Shown here: one piece after another, positions 1 through 6,638 of the stretch
Layout: each line of letters opens with the position of its first letter
Numbering within the stretch: position 1 is the first letter of the stretch
Origin: DATGKR01 sp035294565
GTDB lineage: Bacteria > Actinomycetota > Acidimicrobiia > Acidimicrobiales > Palsa-688
Reading direction: 5' to 3'
Assembly (NCBI GenBank): GCA_035294565.1
Contig: DATGKR010000117.1
Coordinates: 1 to 9,891, forward strand
Length of the DNA: 9,891 nt
Position numbers and translations under genes: made by a program
Notes under the pieces: model-generated
What the model was told of the DNA's origin: nothing
The model's input: only the letters and a program-made list of their open reading frames with translations
Databases searched by the model: none

Positions 1-635
1 CTCTGGTACCTGCCGCAGTTCGACGACTGGGAGGAGCCGACGCCGCCGGTGCCGTAGTAGACGACTGTCACGTTGGATCCGAGGCCGCCGTTGCAGTTGA
101 TGGGACCGTTGCTGCCCACGGTCACCTCGCCGGTCGGGTCGGGGTTGGACGAAGTTGCGGGCTGAGCCGGGTCGTAGGTGGCGAACGCCTGGCCGGCCGA
201 ACCGTTGAAGGTGAGGGACGTCTCCCCGAAAAGGGCGAAGGGGTACTTCGACGAGCGGGTCACCTGCTCCTCCACCGCCGCCGACTGGCCGCCGGTCGTT
301 GCGACCGACTCGACGGTCCACTTGGTGGGCCCCGACGCTGTGGCGACGTAGCTCGCTCCGGGGGCAGCGGGTATCGACGCGGCCAGGCAGCCGGGCGCGC
401 CGACGCAGAAGGTCGCCGACCCGCCGGTGCCCGCCGCCTCCTGGTCGATGCGGAACAGGGCGTCTGCCAGTCCGGCGTCGGCCAGGCTGACAGCGGCCGC
501 TCCCCCCTGGCGGGAGGCGACCACCTCCCCGTCGCCGGCCACCCGGTAGAAGAGGGTCGAGGCAACGAGGGACAAGACCATGAGGAGCAGGGCGACGAAG
601 ACGATGCTGCCCTGCTCGTCGTGGCGGCCTGTCAC
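1..635 (-). CDS. PilX-like minor prepilin, cassette A (3' end cut off by window edge)
   Basis: This frame is open from a GTG at 635-633 to the left edge, giving 211 codons without a stop. The GTG overlaps the TGA of the upstream gene (GTGA, 4 bp), which fixes the start. A short leader MTGRHDEQG precedes a hydrophobic segment beginning SIVFVALLLMVLSLVAS, the layout of PilX-type prepilins. As in many PilX proteins, position +5 after the putative cleavage Gly is not Glu (here Val). The following helix contains SLADAGLADALFRIDQ, matching SAADAGLSDALFRLDQ in the gene at 3353-4726. A second shared block is YPFALFG followed by SLTFNGS (SLSFTGN in the paralogue). It is therefore the paralogue of that gene and presumably a minor pilin exported to the cell surface. 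The missing 3' part should hold the beta-rich C-terminal region seen in the paralogue. The family call is solid; the exact role is inferred. Confidence 0.85.
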   Translation of the reverse strand, partial: MTGRHDEQGSIVFVALLLMVLSLVASTLFYRVAGDGEVVASRQGGAAAVSLADAGLADALFRIDQEAAGTGGSATFCVGAPGCLAASIPAAPGASYVATASGPTKWTVESVATTGGQSAAVEEQVTRSSKYPFALFGETSLTFNGSAGQAFATYDPAQPATSSNPDPTGEVTVGSNGPINCNGGLGSNVTVVYYGTGGVGSSQSSNCGRYQ

Positions 636-1228
636 GCTCCGCACTGGCTGGCCCCCGGTGAGCTGAGCGCGTCGAGCTGGTTGGTGAGCGCCACCTCCGC
701 GTCCTCCTGGAAGGGGGCCAGGCCGGCCGCGGCCGGTTCGACCTCCAGGCGCACGCCGATGGCGGTGGTGCAGGCGGCGATGTTGGAGTCGGTGGTGGCG
801 GTGATGTCCTCGCCCGATGCGTCGAAGTAGGTGAACGTCACGTCGGCCACCGACCCCAGGGTCGGGCTCGACGGCTGATAGGAGGAGCCCGCCTGCACCT
901 CCCGGGTGAACGTGGCCGTCGCCGGGTCGTAGATCCATTCGACCCCGGCTGTCGTCCCGTCGGGCTGCAGGACCGACAGCCCGACAGCACGCGAGGGGCT
1001 CTGCCCCGGCGGGACGGTGATCGTCTCGGCCGAGCGTATGTCCCTCTCCAGCTGCGACATGGCGGTGCTCACGGACTGTTGGGCGGCGACCATGTCCTCA
1101 TTGCGGCTGGCCGCCGAGCTGAGCGACACGAAGCCCGCCCCCCCGACGGCGAGGAGGATCGCGAGTATGAGGCTCACGATCATCATCTCGACGAGAGTGA
1201 AGCCTTCTTCGCGGCGACGGTTCAGCAC
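632..1228 (-). CDS. PilW/PilJ-like minor prepilin, cassette A
   Basis: Protein of 198 residues. The start chosen is GTG at 1228-1226, because it gives a normal short leader MLNRRREEG ending in the Gly before FTLVEMM, with Glu at +5 of the mature protein as required for prepilin peptidase processing and N-methylation. Longer upstream extensions run through the previous gene in another frame and lack prepilin character. The start overlaps the upstream stop by 7 bp, exactly as in the paralogous pair at 5373-5379. The N-terminal hydrophobic helix spans about residues 10-31. It is followed by an amphipathic stretch with QLERDIRSAETI, the pattern of PilW/GspJ-type minor pseudopilins (compare LMARDIRSAHSV in the paralogue). 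The C-terminus carries a CTTAIGV block shared with the paralogue and ends in SQCGA. Its likely role is as a priming-complex minor pilin. No good Shine-Dalgarno is present, so translational coupling to the upstream gene is likely. Confidence 0.88.
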   Translation of the reverse strand: MLNRRREEGFTLVEMMIVSLILAILLAVGGAGFVSLSSAASRNEDMVAAQQSVSTAMSQLERDIRSAETITVPPGQSPSRAVGLSVLQPDGTTAGVEWIYDPATATFTREVQAGSSYQPSSPTLGSVADVTFTYFDASGEDITATTDSNIAACTTAIGVRLEVEPAAAGLAPFQEDAEVALTNQLDALSSPGASQCGA

Positions 1229-3240
1229 TGCCCGGAGTCGCCCTTCTCGGTGCAGAGGATGACCTGCTGCTGGGTGAGCGGCGAGTACTCGGCCGGGGGG
1301 GATCCGGTGAACACGGTGAAGGTGGTGGTACCAACGCTCCACACGGTCGAAGATGTTCCCGCCGTGCCGTACAGCGTTCCCCCACTGCCGGTAACTTCGG
1401 CGAACTGGGTGGGGCATCCGCTCGCCCCCGGCGTGCAGCCGCTCGGGGCGTAGCCGACGGTCACATCGGAGCAGTCGGAGCCGATGTTGACGGTCAGGCT
1501 GAAGGAGCTCTCGTCGGCAAGCTGCCCGCTGTCGGTTAGCGCCACACCCGTGCCGTTGGGGCCCGACGAGGGGTTGACGACCAGGGAGTCGACCGTGCAG
1601 GGGGCCGGCGTGGTGGCCTCGGTATTGGGCCCGACCGTGCTGATGGCGACGTCGCCGGTCCCGGCGCTGGCAAGGAGCTGGATGTGGATGGCGGTGGTCG
1701 TGAAGGTTGCGCCGTTCTGGACCTGGTAGTCGCCGGTGATGGACACCGCCTGGGACAGGGCGCTTTGGAGGGGGGCGGCGAGAGCGGAGACGGCGGGATC
1801 AGCGGACATCGCCGCGGTGAGGGCCTTGACGAGGTCGGTCGGGCCGTTCAGCGGTGAGGACAGGCCGAGGGGGAGGGTCACAGGCGCCAGCCCGAGCGGT
1901 GTGACGGTGACGGTGCCGTTGGGCAGCGAGGCCGATCCGCTGAAGGATGACCCGCCGGCTGCGGACGTGGCCCACGAGGTGGCCGCGTCGAACTGGAGCG
2001 TGAGACCGCCAACGATGCTGCCCACGGCGCTCCCGACGCCGGGAAGGCCCAAGAGGTTGATCTGCACCCCCCCGCCGGCGTTTCCGCTGGTCGTGCAGGG
2101 GCTGGTGGAGCTGCCCCCACCGAGGCTGCCGCCATTGGAAAGGACCCCGGCGCAGGCGTAGGAGGTTCCGTCCGTGTTCGCCTCGGCGATCTGGGTAGCG
2201 GCCGAAGCGGAAAAGAAGCTGTCCGCGCCGGGCACAGCCACGGTCGGCTGGGCGACCACCGGCGCGTTCGACCCGCTCCCGTCGTTGGTTGCCTGGGTGG
2301 GAGGGTTGGTCAGCTCGTAGCTGGCGGTGTCCCCGCCGAGCTGCAGGTCGAGCGCCTGGGCCTGGGCGGCGGAGGTGTAGCTGACGGTGTCGGCCGGGCC
2401 GGACGTCGTGGCAGTGCAGGTGCTCGACGGCGCCGAGTACTGGCTCCCGTAGACCGCCTCGACCTGGAACCAGTACGTCGTGGCCGCCCCGACGCTCAGC
2501 TCGACCGTCGTGCCGTAGACGTCCGGGGAGGTCGTGTGCGGCGTCCAGCCGCTGATCGGCGAGCCTCCAGGGTCGCTGGCGGTGTAGTAGACGACGTAGT
2601 AGCTGGGCGTCGACCCCGACGGCGTGGGCCATGAGACGTCGACGTAGGCGCTCGGGTCGCCGCTGTCGGCGGCTGCGCTGCACGAGAGCGGCCCGTTGTC
2701 GAGCTGGGGGAGGGTGGTGGTCGTCGTGGTCGTCGCGCCCCCGGCGGGACCCTGGTAGGGGCCCTGGCCGCCGGGGTAGAGCGCCGACGTCTGGCTCACC
2801 GACGCCGGACCCGCCTGGCCGGCCCACGAGACGGTCACCTGCGTCTGCTTGTACGCCTCGGTGTCGCCGGGGATGGACGAGTCCACCCAGTAGACGCAAC
2901 GCTCGACGCTGTAGGAGACCGGCCCCTCGGCGACCGTCGCGGGCAGCGAGTCGAGCCGCCCCGGCCGGGCCAGGATGACCGGGTCCTGACCGGTGCAGTA
3001 GGCGGGGACCGTCTGGTAGCCGACCTCCCCGTAGGGCATCGACCTCATCTGCTCTGTCGCCTCGACCGCCAGCTGCGTGGCCTGGCTGCGCTGGTCGCTC
3101 ACCGCCGCCGCTCTGAGCGTGCCGTAGAAGGCCGGGGCGAGGGCGGCCATGACGACGGCGAGCATCATGAAGGCGACCATCAGCTCGACCAGGCTGAAGC
3201 CCGCTTCTCCTTCCCTGGGACCCCTGCGCGGGAGCGCCAC
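1222..3240 (-). CDS. Large FN3-containing prepilin (PilV-like), cassette A, with extra inserted domain
   Basis: Protein of 672 residues with a GTG start. Order of parts: leader ending GEAG (1-14), then FSLVELMVAF with Glu at +5 and a hydrophobic helix to about 38; a GspI/PilV-type helix with ATEQMRSMPYGEVGY (61-75); a conserved YKQTQVTVSW block (130-139) and SALYPGG (152-158); a linker with seven Thr in a row (170-176); a fibronectin type III-like domain (about 184-281, with SYYVVYYTA and TTYWFQVEAV strands); a domain of about 265 residues not found in the cassette B paralogue (about 282-547); and a C-terminal domain shared with that paralogue (548-672) ending LTQQQVILCTEKGDSGQC. Minor pilins of this class are normally under 250 residues, so this is a pilin anchor carrying a large surface cargo. 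GAGG at 3246-3249, 5 nt before the GTG, is a credible ribosome binding site. An adhesive pilus-tip role is inferred. Confidence 0.88.
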   Translation of the reverse strand: MALPRRGPREGEAGFSLVELMVAFMMLAVVMAALAPAFYGTLRAAAVSDQRSQATQLAVEATEQMRSMPYGEVGYQTVPAYCTGQDPVILARPGRLDSLPATVAEGPVSYSVERCVYWVDSSIPGDTEAYKQTQVTVSWAGQAGPASVSQTSALYPGGQGPYQGPAGGATTTTTTTLPQLDNGPLSCSAAADSGDPSAYVDVSWPTPSGSTPSYYVVYYTASDPGGSPISGWTPHTTSPDVYGTTVELSVGAATTYWFQVEAVYGSQYSAPSSTCTATTSGPADTVSYTSAAQAQALDLQLGGDTASYELTNPPTQATNDGSGSNAPVVAQPTVAVPGADSFFSASAATQIAEANTDGTSYACAGVLSNGGSLGGGSSTSPCTTSGNAGGGVQINLLGLPGVGSAVGSIVGGLTLQFDAATSWATSAAGGSSFSGSASLPNGTVTVTPLGLAPVTLPLGLSSPLNGPTDLVKALTAAMSADPAVSALAAPLQSALSQAVSITGDYQVQNGATFTTTAIHIQLLASAGTGDVAISTVGPNTEATTPAPCTVDSLVVNPSSGPNGTGVALTDSGQLADESSFSLTVNIGSDCSDVTVGYAPSGCTPGASGCPTQFAEVTGSGGTLYGTAGTSSTVWSVGTTTFTVFTGSPPAEYSPLTQQQVILCTEKGDSGQC
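1600..2397 (-). other. Inserted domain of about 265 residues within the cassette A FN3 prepilin
   Basis: These bases encode about residues 282-547 of the protein at 1222-3240. The cassette B paralogue goes directly from its FN3 domain to the shared C-terminal domain, so this block is extra. It is rich in Ala, Gly, Ser and Thr, has a Cys pair (C363 and C382, inside YACAG and STSPC) and contains predicted beta-rich stretches such as TTTAIHIQLLASAG. The style resembles secreted actinobacterial surface-anchored proteins (choice-of-anchor type), but I cannot assign a family by eye. Boundaries are approximate to within about 10 residues. Confidence 0.55.
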
Positions 3241-3245
3241 GCAAG

Positions 3246-3249
3246 CCTC
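3246..3249 (-). promoter_or_regulatory. Ribosome binding site of the cassette A FN3 prepilin
   Basis: On the minus strand GAGG sits 5 nt upstream of the GTG at 3240-3238. It supports that GTG as the start. It is notable because the equivalent cassette B gene has no comparable site and overlaps its upstream neighbour, so cassette A can be translated independently. Confidence 0.55.
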
Positions 3250-3322
3250 GTCGGCCCGCCGGCCCGGTTACTGAACCCCCGGGAGTTGTCAGGAAGTTGG
3301 CGAGATTTTGTTCAAACCTGCG

Positions 3323-3341
3323 CCTCCGGACACATCGGAGG
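3323..3341 (-). terminator. Weak hairpin after the cassette B PilX-like gene
   Basis: A 6-bp perfect stem (CCTCCG / CGGAGG) with a 7-nt loop lies 12 bp past the TGA at 3353-3355. There is no uridine tract, only the downstream stretch TTTGAACAAAATC on the minus strand. It may be a partial terminator or chance in GC-rich DNA. Confidence 0.25.
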
Positions 3342-3352
3342 TTCCGGCGTGC

Positions 3353-4726
3353 TCAGCAGCTCACGCCGGTGTTCGGGTCGGGTATGCAGACGCTGGCGGG
3401 GTTGATCTGCTGGAAGCTCGACACCTGCCACGCGCCCCAGAAACTGCTGAGCTGCGTGTCGTAGAACAGGCCGAGGTTGGGGCCTCCGTGGCACGTGTAG
3501 GTGTTGATGATCGCCGCCCCGAAGATGTAGCTCTGGCAGCCGTTGGCCGTCAGCGACGCCTCCGGCGCGTCGATGACCCCGCCGTAGACGAAGCCGTGAC
3601 TGCCGTTGACCGTCAGGTCGCCCACGCTGTTGCTGAAGAGCTGGAACTGCGTCGGGTCGGGCAGCGTGTCGCTCGGCTGCGGGCCGCCGCTCTGCATGTC
3701 GGCGTAGCTGATGAAGGTGTTGATCTGCGAGTCGGTCGCTACCTGGAGAAAGGCGGTGCTGGCCGTGTTCTGCGACTGGGGCAGCATTACGTAGAGGAGG
3801 ACCGGACCGGTCCCGGGCGTCACGTACAGGTCCCCGGCGATCGAGATCGGGGAGGTGCACACGTAGGTGCCGCCGCTTATGTACTCGTGGTCGGTGGTGC
3901 CCGCCGAGTCGTAGGTGGAACCCATCGTGCCGCCCATCGGGCAGGTGTAGTTGCCCGATGGCGGGTACGGCTCGGGGACGTTGTAGTTCGTGTTCTGGCT
4001 CTGCGAGGTGCCGCACGACTGGGACCCCCCGCCGGATCCGGTGTTGAAGTAGATGCCCTGGACGCTGGCGGGCGACGGGCCCGAGCAGGTCAGGCTGCCG
4101 TCGGATCCGATGGACAGGCAGGGTGGGTTGGTCGCCGTCGAGGGGCACATCTCGAAGCGCGACGAGCTGTAGGGGCCGGGGTTGAACGTACCGAAGTTGC
4201 CGGTGGTGTTGCCGGTGAAGCTGAGGGACTTCTTGCCGAACAGGGCGAAGGGGTATTGGGGAGTGCGGGTCAGCGTTTCCTGCACCGCGCCGCGCATTCC
4301 GTCCTGGGCGGTGCCGATTGCCTGCACGACCCATTCGGTGGCGTTGGCCGGCGAGGTCCCGGCCGGGACGGTTCGCGCCACGTAGCTCACCCCGGAAAGC
4401 TGGGCCGGAAGGTTCGTCTGGCTGATGCAATCCGAGTCGCTGGGGTCGGTGGCGTTGAGGCACATCACCCCGTCGGAGGGCGTGTCGGCGCCCCCCTGGT
4501 CGAGGCGGAACAGGGCGTCGGAGAGCCCGGCGTCGGCGGCGGAGAGCCCCGTGTAGGCGGCCTGGCGGCCCATGATGATCTGGTCGTTGCCGATCACCCG
4601 CACGGCGAGCAGGCTGGAGAGGGTGACCACGACCAGGATGACTGCCAGGACGACGATGATGCTGCCGCGCTCATCGTCGCCGCCGCTTCCCCGGTCGGAG
4701 GTTGATCTCAGCTGGACGTGCCGCAT
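3353..4726 (-). CDS. PilX-like minor prepilin, cassette B
   Basis: Protein of 457 residues from ATG at 4726-4724, overlapping the upstream gene by 19 bp. GGGGA lies 7 nt upstream of the ATG. The N-terminus has a charged 21-residue leader ending GDDERG, then a hydrophobic helix starting SIIVVLAVILVVVTL (22-36). Position +5 is Val rather than Glu, as is common in PilX proteins. Next come the PilX-type SAADAGLSDALFRLDQ (62-77) and, further on, YPFALFGKKSLSFTGN. The C-terminal third has beta-helix-like segments (LTVNGSHGFVYGGVIDAP, LTANGCQSYIFGAAI) and then GLFYDTQL, resembling the bactofilin-like C-terminal region found on some PilX-type proteins. The predicted product is an exported minor pilin needed for pilus priming or surface function. 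At 457 residues it is far longer than the roughly 170-200 residues of classical PilX, so it carries an extra exposed domain. It is a paralogue of the partial gene at 1-635. Confidence 0.87.
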   Translation of the reverse strand: MRHVQLRSTSDRGSGGDDERGSIIVVLAVILVVVTLSSLLAVRVIGNDQIIMGRQAAYTGLSAADAGLSDALFRLDQGGADTPSDGVMCLNATDPSDSDCISQTNLPAQLSGVSYVARTVPAGTSPANATEWVVQAIGTAQDGMRGAVQETLTRTPQYPFALFGKKSLSFTGNTTGNFGTFNPGPYSSSRFEMCPSTATNPPCLSIGSDGSLTCSGPSPASVQGIYFNTGSGGGSQSCGTSQSQNTNYNVPEPYPPSGNYTCPMGGTMGSTYDSAGTTDHEYISGGTYVCTSPISIAGDLYVTPGTGPVLLYVMLPQSQNTASTAFLQVATDSQINTFISYADMQSGGPQPSDTLPDPTQFQLFSNSVGDLTVNGSHGFVYGGVIDAPEASLTANGCQSYIFGAAIINTYTCHGGPNLGLFYDTQLSSFWGAWQVSSFQQINPASVCIPDPNTGVSC

Positions 4727-5379
4727 TGCCCGTTCCCCGGTGCGGAGAGGATCTGCTCCTGGTCGGTTATGGCGACCTCGTCGCTCTCGGTGAAGGTGTT
4801 GACCCCGCTCAGGTTCTCGGCCCGGTTGTCGAGGTGCGAGGCCGGTATGACGAGGTCCACGCCGATGGCCGTGGTGCAGTTCTGAAGGGTCTGGTCGGCC
4901 CCGCTGGCAGTTGTCGACATGCTCGATCCCTGGAGGTTGTAGTAGGTGAACACGGGGTTGGCCCCATTGGCGACGTCGGGCAGGATCACCTCGGTCGCCG
5001 AGGGGGCCAGCGCCGGGGTGAGCACGATCCGGCTCAGCGTGCCCACCGTGGCCGGCGCCGTCGGCGGCTGGTAGAGCCACTCGACGGGCGTGGTCCCGCT
5101 CCCAGACGGCTGGTTCTCGTAGAGGACCACCTCGTCGGCCGCGTTGGCCGTGGAGGAGGGGAATCCGACCGAGTGGGCGGAGCGGATGTCGCGGGCCATG
5201 AGGGACAGGGCGTTTGACGCCGCCTGCTCCTCGGTGACCATCGAGCTGGTGCGTTCCGCCCCCTGCTGGATCGAAAGGAGTCCTCCCGCGGCAACGGCGA
5301 GGACGGTGCCCAGGATGGCGAGCACGACTACCAGTTCGACCAGGGTGAACCCTTCGTCGTCGCGGCTGCGCTTCAGCAA
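4708..5379 (-). CDS. PilW/PilJ-like minor prepilin, cassette B
   Basis: Protein of 223 residues. I chose the TTG at 5379-5377 because it yields leader MLKRSRDDEG directly before FTLVELVVVLAILGTVLAV with Glu at +5, and because it lines up codon for codon with the GTG start of the cassette A homologue (MLNRRREEG). In both cassettes this start overlaps the previous stop by 7 bp (TTGCTGA here, GTGCTGA there). The reading frame stays open upstream to an ATG at 5550, but that extension is Arg/His/Pro-rich, lies wholly over the preceding gene and would bury the leader. After the N-terminal helix, LMARDIRSAHSV is the PilW/GspJ-like signature. CTTAIGVDLV is shared with the cassette A copy. The C-terminus reads GNGQCGTSS. 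It is a probable minor pilin of the priming complex, coupled in translation to its neighbours on both sides. Confidence 0.86.
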   Translation of the reverse strand: MLKRSRDDEGFTLVELVVVLAILGTVLAVAAGGLLSIQQGAERTSSMVTEEQAASNALSLMARDIRSAHSVGFPSSTANAADEVVLYENQPSGSGTTPVEWLYQPPTAPATVGTLSRIVLTPALAPSATEVILPDVANGANPVFTYYNLQGSSMSTTASGADQTLQNCTTAIGVDLVIPASHLDNRAENLSGVNTFTESDEVAITDQEQILSAPGNGQCGTSS

Positions 5380-6638
5380 TGCCCCGAGTTCCCGTTCTCC
5401 TGGCAGGGTGTGACGTTCTGCTGGGTCAGCGTGGACACCCCGTTGACCGTCTGGTAGAAGGGGCTGCCGTTCTGGTAGACGACGAAGCCGTAGGTCGTGG
5501 CAGACCACGTGCTCTGGTATGCGGAACCGGTGAAGGAGCCGCTGCTCCACGTGAGGTTGACCACGCTGAGCGGCGCCTGCGGCTCACCGTTGGACCCGTT
5601 GACGCCGTACTCGACCGACAGTCCGCTGCAGGTCGAAGTGCCCTGGACGGTGACCGACAGGGAGGTGAAGTTGACGGGGTTGCCGTTCTTGTCGATCACG
5701 GGGGACTGCGGGCTGACGTTGATGCTCGAGACGCTGCAGGCGCTGCCGGGGGCCGATTGGGTCGTGCCGGTGACAACGTTCGACGGTGCCGACTCCTGGG
5801 ATCCGGAGACGGCGATCACGTCGAAGCTGTACGTGGTGCCAGGTGTGAGTCCGCTCACCTGGTAGTCGAGGCCGCCGCTGCCGTCCGAGGTGCCGTTCAC
5901 CTCGGGCGACTGCGACGGCGGCTGCGGCTTCGTCGCCCCGGTCCACCACTCGACGATGTACTCGACGGGGCTGGTTCCGTAGGTGACGGGCTGCCAGTCG
6001 ACGTTGATGACCGTGGTCGGCGAGGAGGCGAAGGGGGTGGCCGAGTTGAGCGTCGGGGTGGGCACCAGGCCGGTTCCGCTGCCGCCGGTCTGCTGGTAGG
6101 GGGCGAAGTTGTCCGCCGGGCTGTAGGCTCCTTCGCCGCCGGGGTAGAGGGCGGACTCCTGCCGGTAGGTGTCCTGCTGGTTCGGTCCCCAAGTTACGGT
6201 TACCACCGCCTGCTTGTACGCCTCGACGCTGCCGTCAGAGGCGGTCACCCAGTTGATGCACGAGTAGACGTAGTAGCCGGGGTCGCCGGGTGGCTGGTAG
6301 GGGGGCGCCTCGGCGTCCATCGGCGTGGAGTAGCCGAGGGCCACCGGGTCGCCCCCCGGGTTGTAGTTGGGCGTCGAGCTCGGGTCGCAGTAGCTGGGCG
6401 TCGTGTCGTAGCCGACCTCGTAGTAGGGCAGCGACCGGATCTGCTCGGTGGCGGCCACGGCCAGCCCGTCGGCCACGCTCCTCTGGCTGGCGGCCGCGCC
6501 CGACTTCATCGTCCCCCACAGGGCGGGCGCCACTGCCGACATGACTATCGCCAGGATCAGCAGGGCGATGACCAGCTCGACCAGCGTGAAACCGGCTTCT
6601 TCGCCTCTGCTGTCCAGCCTACCCGGAGAAGGGGTCAC
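5373..6638 (-). CDS. FN3-containing prepilin (PilV-like), cassette B
   Basis: Protein of 421 residues with a GTG start overlapping the end of the preceding gene by 20 bp. No clear Shine-Dalgarno precedes it, so coupling is likely. Leader of 16 residues ending RGEEAG, then FTLVELVIALLILAIVMSAV with Glu at +5. The GspI/PilV-like segment ATEQIRSLPYYEVGYDTTP (63-81) matches ATEQMRSMPYGEVGYQTVP in cassette A, as do YKQAVVTVTW (141-150) and SALYPGGEG (162-170). A fibronectin type III domain occupies about 193-295 and is recognisable by INVDWQPV, VEYIVEWWTG, VSGLTPGTTYSFDVIAVSGS and the SAPSN ending. The C-terminal domain (300-421) has Cys at 301, 337, 412 and 421 and ends LTQQNVTPCQENGNSGHC. FN3 modules are extracellular binding or spacer domains, so I infer a pilus-tip presented adhesin-like minor pilin. 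The last codons also lie just upstream of the next gene's start. Confidence 0.9.
   Translation of the reverse strand: MTPSPGRLDSRGEEAGFTLVELVIALLILAIVMSAVAPALWGTMKSGAAASQRSVADGLAVAATEQIRSLPYYEVGYDTTPSYCDPSSTPNYNPGGDPVALGYSTPMDAEAPPYQPPGDPGYYVYSCINWVTASDGSVEAYKQAVVTVTWGPNQQDTYRQESALYPGGEGAYSPADNFAPYQQTGGSGTGLVPTPTLNSATPFASSPTTVINVDWQPVTYGTSPVEYIVEWWTGATKPQPPSQSPEVNGTSDGSGGLDYQVSGLTPGTTYSFDVIAVSGSQESAPSNVVTGTTQSAPGSACSVSSINVSPQSPVIDKNGNPVNFTSLSVTVQGTSTCSGLSVEYGVNGSNGEPQAPLSVVNLTWSSGSFTGSAYQSTWSATTYGFVVYQNGSPFYQTVNGVSTLTQQNVTPCQENGNSGHC

Larger units (their letters stand above)
1..3240 (-). repeat. Minor-pilin cassette A (FN3 prepilin, PilW-like, PilX-like), diverged tandem copy
   Basis: The three genes at 3240-1222, 1228-632 and 635-<1 match in type, order and junction style the three at 6638-5373, 5379-4708 and 4726-3353. 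Homology is clear at protein level (ATEQMRSMPYGEVGY, SALYPGG, CTTAIGV, LADALFRIDQ, YPFALFG). At DNA level it survives only in patches, for example around 452-478 versus 4507-4533 and 225-247 versus 4229-4251. This indicates an old duplication rather than a recent one. The copy continues past the left edge. Confidence 0.75.
3241..3352 (-). other. 112-bp spacer between the two minor-pilin cassettes
   Basis: This is the only real gap between genes from 9114 to the left edge. It holds a small inverted repeat just downstream of the cassette B PilX stop (CCTCCG at 3323-3328 pairing with CGGAGG at 3336-3341, 7-nt loop) and a less GC-rich patch (about 3300-3320). It ends in a GAGG ribosome binding site (3246-3249). 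The hairpin lacks a T-run, and I found no convincing -35/-10 pair. It could end the cassette B transcript and carry a separate promoter for cassette A, but this is undecided from sequence. Confidence 0.5.
3353..6638 (-). repeat. Minor-pilin cassette B, paralogous partner of cassette A
   Basis: This cassette directly follows the PilM-PilN-PilO platform genes with overlapping reading frames. The FN3 prepilin is 421 residues versus 672 in cassette A, the difference being mainly the inserted domain at 1600-2397. The 7-bp stop/start overlap between the FN3 and PilW-like genes is preserved in both copies, which supports common descent of the whole block. Confidence 0.75.

Noticed and set aside
2707..2745. 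Trinucleotide-like ACG/ACC run as a possible DNA repeat element or phase-variable tract
   Set aside because: It encodes the seven-Thr linker with mixed codons, so it is not a pure repeat prone to slippage.
3308..4705. Long open frame on the plus strand (465 codons)
   Set aside because: It is antisense to the PilX-like gene. Its product is a Gly/Arg/Val/Ala-rich string without domain features, as expected from GC-rich codon periodicity.
5380..5550. Longer N-terminus of the cassette B PilW-like protein starting at ATG 5550
   Set aside because: It would overlap the FN3 prepilin by about 60 codons and bury the prepilin leader. The TTG at 5379 matches the homologous GTG in cassette A.
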